Part shown: piece by piece, positions 1-12,452 of the stretch | Numbering within the stretch: the first letter of the stretch is position 1 | How the letters are laid out: every line of letters starts with the position of its first letter | Assembly: GCA_037157565.1 (NCBI GenBank) | Contig: JAZHRO010000013.1 | Coordinates: 31,128,501 to 31,192,500 of the forward strand | Reading direction: 5' to 3' | DNA from: Thalassia testudinum | Lineage: Eukaryota > Streptophyta > Magnoliopsida > Alismatales > Hydrocharitaceae | DNA length: 64,000 nt | The notes under the pieces: generated by a model | What the model saw: only the letters and a program-made list of their open reading frames with translations | What the model was told of the DNA's origin: nothing | Databases searched by the model: none | Program-made: the position numbers and the translations under genes

Positions 1-525
1 CTCTGCAACCCCATTCTATTGGGAAATATGAGCACAAGAAGTCTTATGAATGATCCCCTTGACCCAAAAGCCTCCTGCAAATCACCATGCATAAATTCTA
101 ACGCATTATCATTATAAAAGACTTGAACAGTAGTACCATACTGTGTATGCACCTCTGACAGAAAATGCTAGAGAATAGTGGGAATCTCACTATGAGCCTT
201 CATCAAAAACACCCATGTAAGTCTACTACTGTCATTAACCCTGACTACAAAATACATGTGTCCGCCAGTAGAGGCAACTCTGGACTGTCCCCAAACATCA
301 CAATGTACCAAGGAAAAAAGAGCTGAACTCGCACCAGTACCTCTGCGAGGGCAGGTACTGCTGTGATGCTTCCCCAGTTGGCAATCTTCACAATTCAAGG
401 CCAAAGAGTCTGATAACTCTAGATACATTTGGTGCATCTTCCTCACAAAAGGATGCCCAAGTCTACAATGCCAAAGCAAAGGGTCACAAGAGATAGACAC
501 CGCCTCAGCAAACAACATGGGCATA
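1..525 (-). pseudogene. Copia GAG-pre-integrase and integrase fragment
   Basis: The minus strand reads LLWHCRLGHPFVRKMHQM and CEDCQLGKHHSS, the zinc-binding pre-integrase module. The integrase core motifs HCDVWGQ and, near the left edge, DNALEF follow. The QNGVAE motif is interrupted by a stop at 16-18 (CAG to TAG) and a frameshift. The next catalytic Glu codon is cut by the window edge. It is non-functional. Confidence 0.85.
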
Positions 526-820
526 TCTAAATAGTACAGGCCATCTCTCTCTATGCCACTACCAACGATTTACCCTGTGCTTCGATCTTCAAAATAACAA
601 TATTTCTCATAAAAAATAACACGTCATCCAAGATTTCTGCAAATCATGCTCACTGACAAAAGATTCATAGGAAATTTAGGGGCATAATATACCTCCTCTA
701 TCTTCATCCTCGGTGTAGCATCTACACACCCAACTACAATCACAAGAGATATCTTTCCATTGGCCACCCGCACTTCTCGCAATCCTTATGGGATCACAGA
801 ATTCTTCAGATGATCTCTAT

Positions 821-862
821 CTCCAGTGAGATGTACAGAAGCTCCAGAATATATCACCCATG
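821..862 (-). pseudogene. Copia aspartic protease remnant
   Basis: The minus strand reads WVIYSGASVHLTG, the copia protease signature WxxDSGAS with the catalytic Asp replaced by Tyr. The flanking 540-1080 region is degenerate minus-strand sequence in several frames. Confidence 0.7.
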
Positions 863-1121
863 CACCTCTATATCCCCTTCACTTCTTCTCAACTTCTTGG
901 ACTGCAAACATAAGTCCCTTTATATCTGAGTTTGATTTTTCTAACCTATCAAACTCATCTTCTTGGCATGAGAGAAGATTCATCATGCTTGAAAGGGATA
1001 TCTTCTTCATTAGTGGTGAGAGAATACTCATCACCACATATGGGATGTGTGAGATAGGCTCAAACGCACGCAAGATGGCATCTGTCTAGACTGATCTTGA
1101 CCCCCATGGGCAGCACCACCA

Positions 1122-2894
1122 TGTAGGTTCTAACGGAGGGGGTGAGATTTGCGTAATACAAAAATATAATGCAGAATAAAATAAACAATCACAAATATGC
1201 AATCTCACAAATGACACAGATTTTTAGGTGGAAACCTAAACCTGGGTAAAAATCATCACTTAAACCTCTTGATTTAGGATTTTCCGATCGACCTAGTCGA
1301 TCAAATCCACTATCCGTGTCACTTAAACAAGGGTGACACAACCTCTTACAACCACACTACTTTACAACGAGTACTGGACCCTCAAACCCCTCTTCACGAG
1401 GAGTATTTTGTCTTGTGAGGGAGATAGGAATTCACAAAACGAATACCCAACAAAGACAAGTTACAAATATTATATAGAGCCACAAAGTAAATATGTTAAA
1501 CTTAGCTTCTATAGGAAAAGGATACTTTCCTGAGATGGAAGTGCATCGACTAGCAATGCGGTGTGCGTGAACCACGCAAGGCACGTAGATGCTCTCGTAT
1601 ATGCGAAGGCGGGAGAGCGGGTCTGCAGCTAAAATGGTGCTATCAAATGTGAGGTGAAGATCTTGGAGAGCAACAACTTTTATTGATGATTTCTCTCTTC
1701 TCTTAGACACAATAGATGTGATAGTATTCTATCAAGGTATGTTTTGCTAAGTGAAGGTCATCTCCTATTTATAGAGGTGCTAAGAAGGCTTTGGAAGCCT
1801 TTTGTAGCCATTGGGAACAAGGCTCACAACATTGGGCCAAAATCCCAACGAAATCAGGATCTTTATGACTCTGACAAAGTTATCAAACGTCTAATAGTTG
1901 GGTCAGACGTCTTGTCAGATGTCTGATGTCAAGTTTAGATGTCTGTGGTAAAGGATCAGATCCCTAATCTTACTGGATCAAAATAAGGATCTAGGCGGAC
2001 GTCTGATGTGCCATTATAAGACGTCTGGCACAAAAATTGGACATCTAATAATAGGCGGGTCCGTTCCTGTTTTGACCAGATCCAAACAGGATTCTAGATC
2101 TTAAGGGTCAAACAACAGACTGGACGTCTGTCTGGAAACTAAGGGAATTGATTCCAAAGACCAACAGTTGGATATGGATCTGACATCCTCGGATTTTGAT
2201 CCAACATCTATTTATTAGATGTTTGGACACATCTACGGACATCTGGAAATGATATTAATGCAATAATTAGATAATCATCGAAGATAATGTTCTGGCAAGC
2301 CAACAGTCCTCTTATTGTACATCTTGCAAGGTCGTCAGACGTCTTCTAAGACGTCTGGACTATGGGCTAGACGTCTAAAGGTAACGATCAGAGAAAACTA
2401 AATCCATCATAAGTGTTTGGACGTCTATACAAACTATCAGATATCTTAAAGTCCATAATCAACCATCTGATGATCATGTTAGACGTCTAATTGGGTTGAC
2501 TAATGCCAGTTTTAATTTTCTAAGTAATTTCTACGATTGTCTAAGTATCCTAGTGAAGGAATAGTGTTCCTAGGACTAAGGTATAGTACTTTGGGCTTTT
2601 TACATGAATCTAAGGAAATAAAAGAGTAAAGAGCATAACAAGTACATAATACAAGAACAAAATAGACTTTCTATCATATTCTTCATTTTCAAGCTCCCGC
2701 TCCACGCGAAACTCCATCTTCTCTTCTCCTCTCCTCCATCAAGCTCCTTCAATCCGCCATGGATGCGAGCTTGAGCTCCTTCATACTTGCAACCATTTGC
2801 ATTATTCCTAAAAATTCAAACTCAAATGCAAATGTCAAATAACAAGTGTTTTGTTATCATTAAAATTAACGATCATGGTACCCTTACACCAACA
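1122..2894 (+). mobile_element. Solo-LTR-like element A with GACGTC repeats
   Basis: This non-coding insertion starts with TG and ends with CA (TGTAGGTTC to CACCAACA). It is flanked by an exact 5-bp duplication CACCA at 1117-1121 and 2895-2899. It lies within copia relic 1 and has a second copy at 60959-63295. The two share a GGGGGTGA start block, a TTTTTAGGTGGAAACC block and a segment rich in ACGTCT. No internal primer site, polypurine tract or ORF is visible, so a solo LTR is the likeliest reading. Transcription strand is not certain; plus is assigned from the start block. Confidence 0.8.
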
Positions 2895-3309
2895 CACCAC
2901 TCAATAGTGGCAATACATCCATTGGATGGAAGATAACCTCCAACCACAATAGTAGTAGTGGCAACAAAGAGGTTTGCAGCGGCAGCCAAGTCCCTTGCAA
3001 CGACGTCAGGGGCTGCTGCAGCATCGGTGAGGTCTCCTACTACCGAAGTAGGGTTGGTAGATCGACATCGGACCGGCAGCAGTGTGAAGCCCATCAGCGG
3101 CTCAACGTAGGGCTGATCGGCAGCGACTTTGTTGATCTTCTACAGACCGACGGTAGCTCTTACAATGCCCACCGATCATCTGCCAGTGGCGATGGGAAGA
3201 TCTTCGTGATCTCTCATGGGATCACCCTTACTTGGGTGATACGATCATATTTTGATGGATTTTTGGTGGGATATCGAAGCACCGACCTAGGATCACTGCT
3301 CTAATACCA

Positions 3310-3439
3310 TGTTTAAACAAATGAATTGCATTCTTGCAAAAGAAAACCCTAGCCCTCTTTTATGTGAAAGAGGACCAGGCTAATTACATAAATACCACGT
3401 GAAGATAAATAAAATTACCAACACCCCTACAACTCAACA
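3310..3439 (-). repeat. 5' LTR of copia relic 1 (130 bp)
   Basis: On the minus strand this runs TGTTGAGTTG to TTTAAACA and abuts the tRNA-Met-like primer site. Such short LTRs are typical of several plant copia lineages. Its partner lies outside the window. Confidence 0.72.
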
Positions 3440-5095
3440 GTTATATTAAATTTAGGGTATTTTATAAATAATTGCATACATGCATCCTAGAACTAAGTTT
3501 GCATATTTGAGCCTAATTTCTTCATGATTACTAATTTAAGGCTAAATCATTTCATGTAGGCGTGCATGAGTTGAATTAAGGAGAAAAATGACCCATACGA
3601 CCCTAAACCCTAGCCTACATCCAATATAGCTTAATGGACCAATTTAAATCTAGAACACCTAATTAAATCCTACACCTAGCCCATTTAGCCAAATTCCATG
3701 GCCCACTATCTAGCCACCTCATCAACCATGTTGCCACCTATTCTCCACTAAAAACATGTCGCATCATCCTCCCTTCTAGCCCCTTCCACCAACTAAATAA
3801 GCCAACCCTAGTACCTTTCTAACCTTCCACCAAAATAGACAACTTACATAATTACCAGCATCACCACTTTCATTAATCTCCACCATCCTCCACGCCAACT
3901 CAATCTCCTCCACCCTTCTTCACGTAAACCAACCTCCACCCTTCCCAATTCCAACGCAAAGAGGCCCTTCCCACTTTCCGAAAAATCACCAACCCTAATC
4001 CCGACTTACTTTCCTAAAGCACAAATCTTAATCCCAATTTCCATAAACCCTTGCCTTGCCCTCCAATTTACCACAAAACCTAGTCGCCCCCTCTCTATAT
4101 ATACACCTTACACCCTCCATGCAAAGCATCTTATCCTCCACAATTTTCCTCCACCCTCCAAGAACCCCAACCCTACTCCAACTAAGCCTCCACACCATCA
4201 CCATTGCCACCACCTTCACCTTCCTTCATCCATGGTCGTCCCCCCCCCCCCCCCCCCACCTTCTCCTCCACCATCTAACTAACTCCATTAGGTCTCCTTC
4301 CCCCTTAGAAGCCCTTCACCTTTAGGTAACCTTCTTCTCATATCCTTAGTCTTCTTCTCCATCAATCTCCACACATAGGTGCTTCAACTCTCCGATCTTC
4401 TTCAAGCTTCTTCACATCTCAGAGGACCTTGTAGATCTCTCCACCACCGCTGAGTCCCTCCATCCTCCATAGCACTTCTACAACTTGCTCTTTGTTCTTT
4501 CTTCTCCTTCGTCTTCTTATCTTCTTTTGTTTTATTAATTTAGTTGTAGAACTCTAGTCAAGTTTCAATAAAATTCTTACTTGTGTCAATCTTGTGTCTC
4601 TTGGTTTTATTAGGTAGTTTACTTTTATTGCTTTCATATATAAAAATACCAAAAAAATTAGAAAAATTGAAAAAAGAAAAAAGAGTGTTGTGTTAGTGTT
4701 TTTTTTTTTAGGAAAGTGTTGTGTTAGTGTTGTGTTTCAATTTGCAATCACACTATTCACGCCCGGAATCACACCACCAATGTTCAAAAATCACTACGAC
4801 AAATCCATGCATCCATAATTCACCCAATTTTATATGCACACTGACGAGGGGTTTGTAATCAATCAAAACCCTAAAATTTCGACACTCTTGGAATTTTAGG
4901 AATTTTTCCTTATTTGATCAAGCATCTTAGATAAATTAGGCATAATTTTATAACATCATTAGGGCCATATTAGCCATGCATCTTGCATAGGAGATTAAAA
5001 CAGCCTATTTGCCCTGATTCCAAATGAAAATTTTGAAAAAATATAAAAATACCTCCAAAAATTCAAAAATAATCCATGCACACTTAGCATAGAAT
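3440..5095. other. Non-coding LTR-like DNA with C18 tract
   Basis: No coding sequence is recognised. The stretch is CT-rich on the plus strand, has a TATA-like CTATATATAC near 4096, a run of 18 C at 4240-4257, and AATAAAAT around 4566. This looks like U3-R-U5 of a long LTR, perhaps a gypsy or LARD element, but no paired repeat or target duplication was found. Confidence 0.35.
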
Positions 5096-5109
5096 AGGAA
5101 TAACGATGC

Positions 5110-5756
5110 AACTTTTAGTAAACCTGACCCAAACCCAACCCAACCAAGAAAAAAAGAGTAAAAACCAACTCAAACCCGATTGGATTTGGGTATGGATTTA
5201 ATTCAAAAAACCCGACTAAGTTTGGGTATGGGTATAGGTATAAATTTATACCCAATTACCCGACCCGAGTACCCGAATAATATCCCCATTCACCTGAGAT
5301 ATATAAGTTTCACCCTAAGTCCCTCACTCCAACCCTAATCTCCCTCACAATTCCCTCCATAAATCATGGGTCCTTGTATTTTATCTTTCTCTGTACTTTT
5401 TTGCTTTTATTTTTGATGTATTCCCCTTGAAGGGCTCTTTTTGTAATAATTCAGTGGGGATTAATAAAATTGGAGTAGCCTAAGACATTATGTTTTGGGC
5501 TTGTTAAAATAAATAATTAAATAATCGTGTTATAGATTTTTTTTTCTTTCTGTAACTTTAATTTGGGCATGATTTGATTGTAAGAGCTACCCAATAGGTA
5601 AATGGATACCCAATGGGTGGATAGGTATGGATATGGGTTTAGATTTTTATACCTGATAGGTAAATGGATAAGGTATGGGTATGATTTTTATAAATGGGTA
5701 TGGATTTAGCCAAATCTGACTCGAACCCAACCCGTTTACATCCCTAATTAGGAAGC
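5110..5756. mobile_element. Possible hAT-like non-autonomous element
   Basis: The segment is rich in CCCGACCCGAACCC and GGGTATGG words and ends in CGTTTACATCCCTA, which resembles the terminal sequence of many plant hAT MITEs. No clear inverted partner or 8-bp duplication was found on the left, so the assignment is tentative. 5757-5936 holds nothing recognisable. Confidence 0.35.
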
Positions 5757-5936
5757 AATCTAACGAAAAGCCTCCCTGATATACGACCTGGACTCCCGAT
5801 TTATTATGCTTTTATTCGAACTGAGTTCAGAAAATTTGTTAAGCGATCGCATATTCTTACGATACGACACATATATCACATAACGGATTGCACATACCAA
5901 CACACCTTGGAACACTCCCCATAAATCTCATATCTT

Positions 5937-6153
5937 AGAGGCTACTACATATATACTTCTTCCTGGTTACCATATAGGAAGGCGTTATTCACATCAAACT
6001 GATGAAGGGGCTAGTCTCGTTGTATAGCTACAAAGATTAGCACGCGCACGGTAGGAAGGCACACCACTGGAGAGAACATGTCAAAAAAATCCACACCGTA
6101 AGTCTGCATGAACCCCTTGGCCACAAGACAGCTTTCTCATCTCGCTATCCTCC
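5937..6153 (-). pseudogene. Copia reverse transcriptase fragment
   Basis: The minus strand reads LVAKGFMQTYGVDFFDMF, then PLHQFDVNNAFLYG and EEVYM, the first third of the copia RT domain, with several stops. It lies beyond the 3' LTR remnant of the neighbouring copia. That copia itself lacks RT, so this may be its displaced RT or a piece of another element. Confidence 0.75.
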
Positions 6154-6215
6154 CGTCTTAGGGAAGCACAAGAAAAATAGTACAAAAATACTTAAGGAAA
6201 AGCATTCTGAACACT

Positions 6216-9072
6216 CCCGCTCAAGCTAGAGCGAGGATGTCAACCAAGCTCAACTTGAAACTGCATCTCTCAAACATCGATCAAGGAAGGGCTTTGGTGA
6301 ACATGTTTGTGACTTGCTACTCAAAAGAAACATGAGAGATGTAGATGTGCCCACATTGGATCGTATCCCTGGTGTAGTGGCAGGAATTTGTATGGCAGAA
6401 AGTGCAAAACAAATAGTCAATGCTCAGAAGACAACTTAGCAAAGGAGACATGCTTTGACAAGAGATGTAAGGTGCACGACTGAGATCCCTTGCGTAGGGC
6501 AATAGGAAGATCAAGATCTGGCTCTAGTGGAATACCTGTGTCATCAGAACTAGAAACTTCCTTAGTCTCATTAAATGACTAAATTACCTCTAGGGCTGAT
6601 AAAGGCATGAACATTAAAGGATAAGGGGATCTTCGCATTGCAGTTGTTGTGCTAGTTCCCCACCTTGGCTTATATGAATAAACCAATCATAATCTTTGAT
6701 CTTGCTTGTCATTTGGTACCATGGGTTGCTCGGGGTCAAGAATACGAAAAAGAATCTGAGCCTCTTATTCATCAAATGATACCTCAACACGTAACCCCGT
6801 AGAAGAATAATAAGGTATGAAGTCTATGGACTCAAAAAAGGAGACATCTGCACTGACGTAGTGTCATCGCCCAATCGGATCATAGCATTTATACCATTTT
6901 TGAATCCTAGAGTATCCCACGAAAATACATTTGACAGCCCTAGGCAATAACTTATCTCTATTGGGACCATGGATGTGTACAAAGGAAACACACCCAAAGA
7001 CCTTAGGTGGGACAACTAGCACTATATCAAGAAACAAAATAAAGTATGGTACGCCTTCATCAACAATGGTAGAGGGCATGAGATAAATTAGATAACATGT
7101 TGTAAGAACATCTCCCTAATAAGATGCTAGCACATTATGCTAGAAAAGTAACGTGCATGCTACATCCAAGATGTGTCGGTGTTTCCTCACAGCCACACCA
7201 TTTTACTGCGAGGTGTGTGGGCAACTAATTTGTTGTATAATCCCTTGGTCGCAAAAAATAACATTATGCATGATGAGCAAAATTCCAAAGCATCATCAGA
7301 TATCACAATTTTCACATGAGCATAAAATTGATTTTTTATTTTAACGAATAAGGTTTTGATAACAAGACCAACTTCAAACTTTGGCTTCAAGAGAAAAACC
7401 CAAGAAATACAAGAAAAATCATCAACTACCAGGTAAAAACGATGGGCCAGCCTACTAGGAGAATGACTAAGACCTCACACATCAACATGTAGTAACTCAA
7501 ATAAAGATAGTGAACTACGCCTTGATGGACTCAAGAATGAGCTTCGGTAATGCTTCCCGAGTTGATAAGTCTCATACTAAAATACTGCAACATTTGGTAT
7601 ATGGGTAATGACACGTCTCAACTTCTGCAAGGGTAGATGCCCGAACTGTAGATGCCAAAGAAAACCAAAACCTCCTCCAGACAACATCGAGACATGACTA
7701 ACATAAAGAGTATGCTCCAAGCGACAAACCGCCCTTCCTCACGGGCACAACCAATCACCTACCCCATCAGTATATCCTAAAACATGAGACATGGCATCAA
7801 AAATGACACGATAATGAAACTCCCTAGTAATACAACTGACAAATAGCAAATTCAAAGGAAAATCTGGAGCATGTAAAGCATTCAATAGCCGAATATTGGG
7901 AGCTATCTAAATCTTCCCCTGACTATTGTCTGGAGAGCTCCCGCCATCGGCCACAATAATGGTCCTCCCAAATGAATCAAGCTACAACCAAGTGAATTGT
8001 TATGCCTTGCCACAGATGTGGCGAGAGGCACCTGAGTCCATGAGTCAATCTGTACTATTTGCAATGGCATATAAAGTAGGATCTATACTTAACATTTTAG
8101 CAATCATTGTGGTGTCACTTGTGCCAGAAGGGGAGGCCTGAGACCCAGTGGAGAACTAAGTGACCCTTGGGACAAGGTCATCAAACTCCGCACGAGTAAT
8201 GAGGGCAGAATCAAGAGTTGCCTCAGACACGGCCATCGCTTGGTGGGCATTTGCTGGGTTCCCATGCTTGGTCCAATACGAGTCCTTCATATGACCCATT
8301 TTTCCTTCATAGGAACACTGCATTCGACCACTCCCAACTCCACTCCGACCTAAGTCGCCTCACCCTCGACCACATCCACAAGAAGCCTATCTAGGCCCCT
8401 TACCTTTGCCCTGGGAGATGGCCATGGCAGATGTCTGCTCCACCTGCCTGATGATTGTAAGAGAAACTGCAAGCCTACTGAGCTTGTTACAGGCTTCCTC
8501 GATGGTCAAAATCTCAAGCAATGTCAACATCTGAGATCTTGCATCGTAGGAAGGATCCAAACCACCAAGTGCCCAAACATGGAACATGGTTTGGGCCCTG
8601 TATAGCTTTTGAGACTCACATGAACATACTGGCGTGTATGCATTGAGACTCAAAAGTAGACTTCAGGCTAGAATAGTACACCGCCAGTCGACATCCATCT
8701 TGCCGCATACGGGCAATCTCATGGTGAAGTTGCAAGATTCAAGTTGCATTTCTTATCTTAGGAATACGTATGGTAGAGGGTATCCCACATCTCCTTTGCA
8801 GTTTTCTAGTACATCACCTTCGTTGCAATCCATGTTCATAATCCACGCCTTGATAATGGCATTGTCTTTCTTCCAAGACGCATATTTGCCTATTTTTTCG
8901 ATAGGCTCCATCTCCAGTAGGATGTGCTTCTTGTCGTGACCCTCAACAACATTAAGGATTGACTATGCCCATAAGGCATAGTTTGACCCATCAAACTTAA
9001 CAATGGGTCCAAAAAAGGATTCTTGAAGTCCCCCTGCCCTCCACGTGAGGAATCGATCACTTTAGACAACAT
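6216..9072 (-). pseudogene. Copia 2 gag-pol remnants
   Basis: Gag lies at 8390-9072 (IIKAWIMNMDC, GLDPSYDARSQML). A zinc knuckle with two lost Cys is near 8300. The protease MDSGASRHICG is near 8004-8047, with its preceding Trp changed to TGA. The integrase C-terminal module is at 6824-7079 (KVFGCVSFVHIHGPNRDK, KCIFVGYSRIQK). RNase H is at 6216-6540 and ends NMFTKALP. Many frameshifts and stops are present. Reading direction follows the primer site at 9660-9670. Confidence 0.78.
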
Positions 9073-9670
9073 CCCTATCTGTCAGAGCCCCCAAAAGAAT
9101 ATTAATCAGATGTCGGAGAGAAAATTAGGTCATGTAGGCAACCCTATGAGATGCAATAGCTACTACCAATGTTGCTTAAGGAATATCTAGCTATGGCGGA
9201 GCTCCGACAAGACTCCTGCTGATCGATTACCTTGAGAAGGAGGCCACTGCTTCAAGGGTTCACATGAACCCCTTCAATGGTTGAGAGAATGAGAAACGAG
9301 GGTTGAAACCCTAGATCCTGTCCAACGATGCCACAGGCAGCATTAGCAGCCAGATCACCTCTCGATGGCGAGCTACCAGTCAGTTGATCATTGGAGGTGG
9401 TCCACCAGATAGCCTAGCGGCAAGCGACCCCCCACCAGTGGATGCTCGCCGGTGGGAGGTTGGACGCGACAATGGTCAGGAGAACAATCAGGGAGCGATG
9501 GAGCTTTTGTTAGGTGAAGCTTCGATTGTTGGCTACAACCACTGTAGCCAACAATAGCCAATAAGGATTCCAAGATGATTATTGGACACAATGATCGATG
9601 CGGTAGAGGAAAGAGATGTGAGAATCACGTGGGTATCGAGCATCGACCTAGGATCGTCACTCTAATAGCA

Positions 9671-9823
9671 AGTCAAAGAAAATGATGCAATTCAATTTAT
9701 TACCAAACACTAGGACCCTATATATAGAGAGGGGCCCAGGGACAATTACAAACAAGCCCCTACTCGGGGAAAAAGCACAAGAAAAATAGCATTAAAATAC
9801 TTTAGGAAAAGCAATTCTCAATG
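9671..9823 (-). repeat. 5' LTR of copia 2
   Basis: The LTR carries a TATA-like CCTATATATAGAG and on the minus strand ends TTTGACT directly before the primer site, a non-canonical ..CT end. Its outer end is degenerate. Confidence 0.6.
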
Positions 9824-9837
9824 AAGCCACTCAATTC

Positions 9838-10480
9838 TTCCTTTTTTTTTGAAAGGGCAAAGGATGATTGTCGAAGGTCAATAGCCATCTACTTTATCAC
9901 TTCCAAAAAACAAACATCCTTACATCTGTTGCACCTAGAAATTGAAAAAGCGCCAAGCTTCCCGACAACATTTTCCACCAAAGCCCTTTCAAAGGAACAA
10001 ACCATCCAATTTCTCTATAGCCATATAGACCATAGAGTTGCACATGCCCGTATCCAATGTAAGGTGTCTACCTGTATACCACTTTGGAAGCATGTTCAAA
10101 AGTCCAAGAAATTTGTCGCAAGTCCGGGCATTGCCATGTGGTCCTACACATCCTTTGCAAAAATGCAAGCAAAGAAAAGATGTGATACATCTTCATCTAC
10201 TGAGGCATAAAATGTGCAAACCATGTTTGTATCCTACACCCATCACTTTCATCTCACCTTCGTCACCAATCTTCCCCTTTTTAACAACCAGAAGAAGATT
10301 TTCACCTTCAAAGGAGACCTTAATCTTCCAAATGGAAAAATCACATTATTATTACCTAACCCAACCTTAACTCTAGGCAAGCGATAAGCCCTCAATTGAA
10401 AACATGCCATGACTTCATGCAAGAGAACAAGCCCCCCCCCCCCCTCCTTGGGACAGAATTCTTCTATGGCAACCAATTCG
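9838..10480 (-). mobile_element. 5'-truncated LINE, 3' end only
   Basis: The minus strand encodes RSPLKVKIFFWLLKRGRL, the zinc-binding reverse-transcriptase region (zf-RVT) near the LINE C-terminus. It ends in CCTTTC plus a run of A (T-run at 9841-9851). A C12 run lies at 10433-10444. The 5' side is lost. A plus-strand ORF of 129 codons over this area is a shadow. Confidence 0.75.
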
Positions 10481-11775
10481 ATCTAGATATCTAGAGTGTT
10501 ATCCTCTAAGAGACTACCAGCAAGTCTAGGGACCTACACCCCCACGTCTGCTTCCCTTGGGACTTTCCAGCAAGAATCAACAAAGCCACTCAATTCTTCT
10601 AATTATTGAATTTGACTGTGAAGAGAAAGAGCATCTACAGAATTTAGTGTTAGATTCACATCACCTACAATCTAGTCATTTAAATGAGGGGAGGTGTATT
10701 AGACTTTCTTACAAGGGTGATTGTCTCCAACCAACTTAATTCACATAATCAAAACTAAAGAGGATCTCTCACCTAAATTCAGATTGAGGTAAGATTTGGA
10801 TCTAACTAAGCAATCACAAGAAAAAGACGCCCAAGAATTGTTCACCCAGTTCCACCAGTTAGGGTGTATGTCTAGGGAGGAAATCTAACCCTTAATATCC
10901 ACTGAGATGAAATGAAGAGTACAGGATCTGCTCTCTCAAATTGCTATCAAACACCAAGTCATCGGCATAAGCCTTTAGGCCCCCCTTACATGCCATTTTA
11001 TAGAGTAAAATGGCCCAAATGTTGTAAGGATTTGTTCCAACAAAATAGGAAAGATATTTCCTAATTGAGGGAGGATTCCATAATAGGATTTCTTGATGAT
11101 CATATCTTATGAGGACTTTCCATCTTTGACAGTCGTTGCTTGATCCTTCCAAATTAGTTTGTTGCGACAAACTCAGTGGATCTTATCAAGATCGTGATCC
11201 ATCTCGATAGGCACGAGAATCCTGGGTGGCAAGCTTGCAGCCGACCGATAGCTCTGCTGGATGGGACTTTTCCAAGTCAGGCAGGATCCATCTAGAGTTT
11301 CAACGGCCTTGCCGGGTCCACATTTATCAGATGGTTATCCAAGTGGGATCATCTGTAGTTCGCAGCTGGGCCCTCTCGAGTAACTGGCTAAGCTCAATTA
11401 GAACTGCACATGGATTTACACCTTGTCTAGGCTGGTTGGGCCCGATTTTGCTTGTAGGCCTTCTTGGGCTTTTGTCTATTTAAGGTGAGCTTCTATATCT
11501 CCTGGGCCTAATTTTTTAGGGTAAATTTCCTCCCTCAACACCACTACTAGAGTTGCATCACCTAAAATCCAGTCATCTAAATGACGAGGAATATTAGATT
11601 TTCTTAGGAGCACAATTGTGTCCAGCCAGCCTCATTCACCTTGCCAAAAGTGGAAAGATGGCCAGACCTTGGATGCATTAAAACATACTGACCTAAAGCA
11701 TTTCAGTTAAATGCATTCAATAAATTTGGGTGTAAATCCAAAACGGTGTTCGGCAAAACTCTTTTCTAGTGATAG
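10481..11775. other. Unassigned repeat DNA, possible minus-strand LTR 10745-11540
   Basis: A candidate LTR begins on the minus strand at 11540 with TGTTGAGGGAGG, but its other end was not fixed. It is bracketed by an imperfect direct repeat of about 93 bp (10651-10744 and 11548-11639, roughly three quarters identical). No gene is recognised. Confidence 0.35.
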
Positions 11776-11780
11776 GAGCT

Positions 11781-11904
11781 TGTACTCTGTATCTTTATAT
11801 TTTGTCTATAAGGATATTTATGGTACTTTCGGTTGTCCCACCTCTCTCCTATATAAAGAGAGGTAGGGTTTCTAGAATAAACAAATTTTCGTTTTCTTCT
11901 AACT
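11781..11904 (+). repeat. 5' LTR of copia 3
   Basis: This 124-bp LTR contains a TATA box CCTATATAAAGAG near 11850 and ends CTAACT immediately before the primer site. Confidence 0.9.
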
Positions 11905-12452
11905 TGGTATCAGAGTAGTAGTCCTAGATCGGAACTTGTGATATCCCACCCAAATAGGCCTCCAACCCCATCCACCAATCTCCTAACCTAAGAGCCTCCG
12001 GTTGGGCATCCACACCGGCACCCTAGGCACCATCAGTGCCATCGTTGGTGGTGCTTCCCACAAACATGCCAGAGCTCAACCTCCCAACGACACTGATAGC
12101 CGATAGCAGCACCGCCGGCATGCCTCCCTGCAATCTGCAACACCCCTGCCTGGCTTCCCTTCGTCTGTAGTGCTGCCTCCGGCCTTGATCGTTGCTCCTG
12201 CTACCTCCTGTCGCAGCTGACGCACCGGTTGCAGTCTCGCAGAAGGTGCGGTTGGCCTTGAGGCAGTAGCAATGGGGGTCTAGACCGGAGCAGCAGATCT
12301 TGTCCTAATCAGATTCCTATGATCTGATAATTTCTTATCAAATCACAGGAGTTCCTAGGCCCAAAGGGTCTGATTTTGGCATTTTCATATCACAAATCGA
12401 ATGTTTGAGGAATAAATCTGTGATTTGAACCATCTTTTTGTAGTGCGGGGTG

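Larger units (their letters stand above)
1..3439 (-). mobile_element. Copia relic 1 (5' LTR to integrase), interrupted by a solo-LTR-like element
   Basis: A minus-strand Ty1/copia element enters from the left edge and ends with its 5' LTR at 3310-3439. Next to the LTR is a primer-binding site (reverse complement TGGTATTAGAG) at about 3299-3309. Going left come about 400 bp of leader, the inserted element 1122-2894, a protease remnant and an integrase fragment. Only about 650 bp of native sequence separates LTR and protease, so gag is essentially missing. The 3' half lies outside the window. Confidence 0.82.
6155..9823 (-). mobile_element. Copia 2, rearranged, RT deleted
   Basis: This minus-strand copia has a 5' LTR at about 9671-9823, a primer-site remnant (TGCTATTAGAG) and a truncated 3' LTR of about 50 bp ending near 6205. 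The shared LTR block contains GCACAAGAAAAATAG. Right to left, gag, protease, integrase and RNase H are recognisable, but RT is missing between the integrase C-terminus and RNase H. Internal length is only about 3.5 kb against roughly 4.5 kb normally. Confidence 0.8.

Noticed and set aside
4056..4325. 89-codon plus-strand ORF with a proline run
   Set aside because: The proline run is the C18 tract, the composition is low-complexity, and the region looks like LTR DNA.
9821..10370. Overlapping plus-strand ORFs of 129 and 110 codons
   Set aside because: They are shadows of the minus-strand LINE zf-RVT region and match no known protein.
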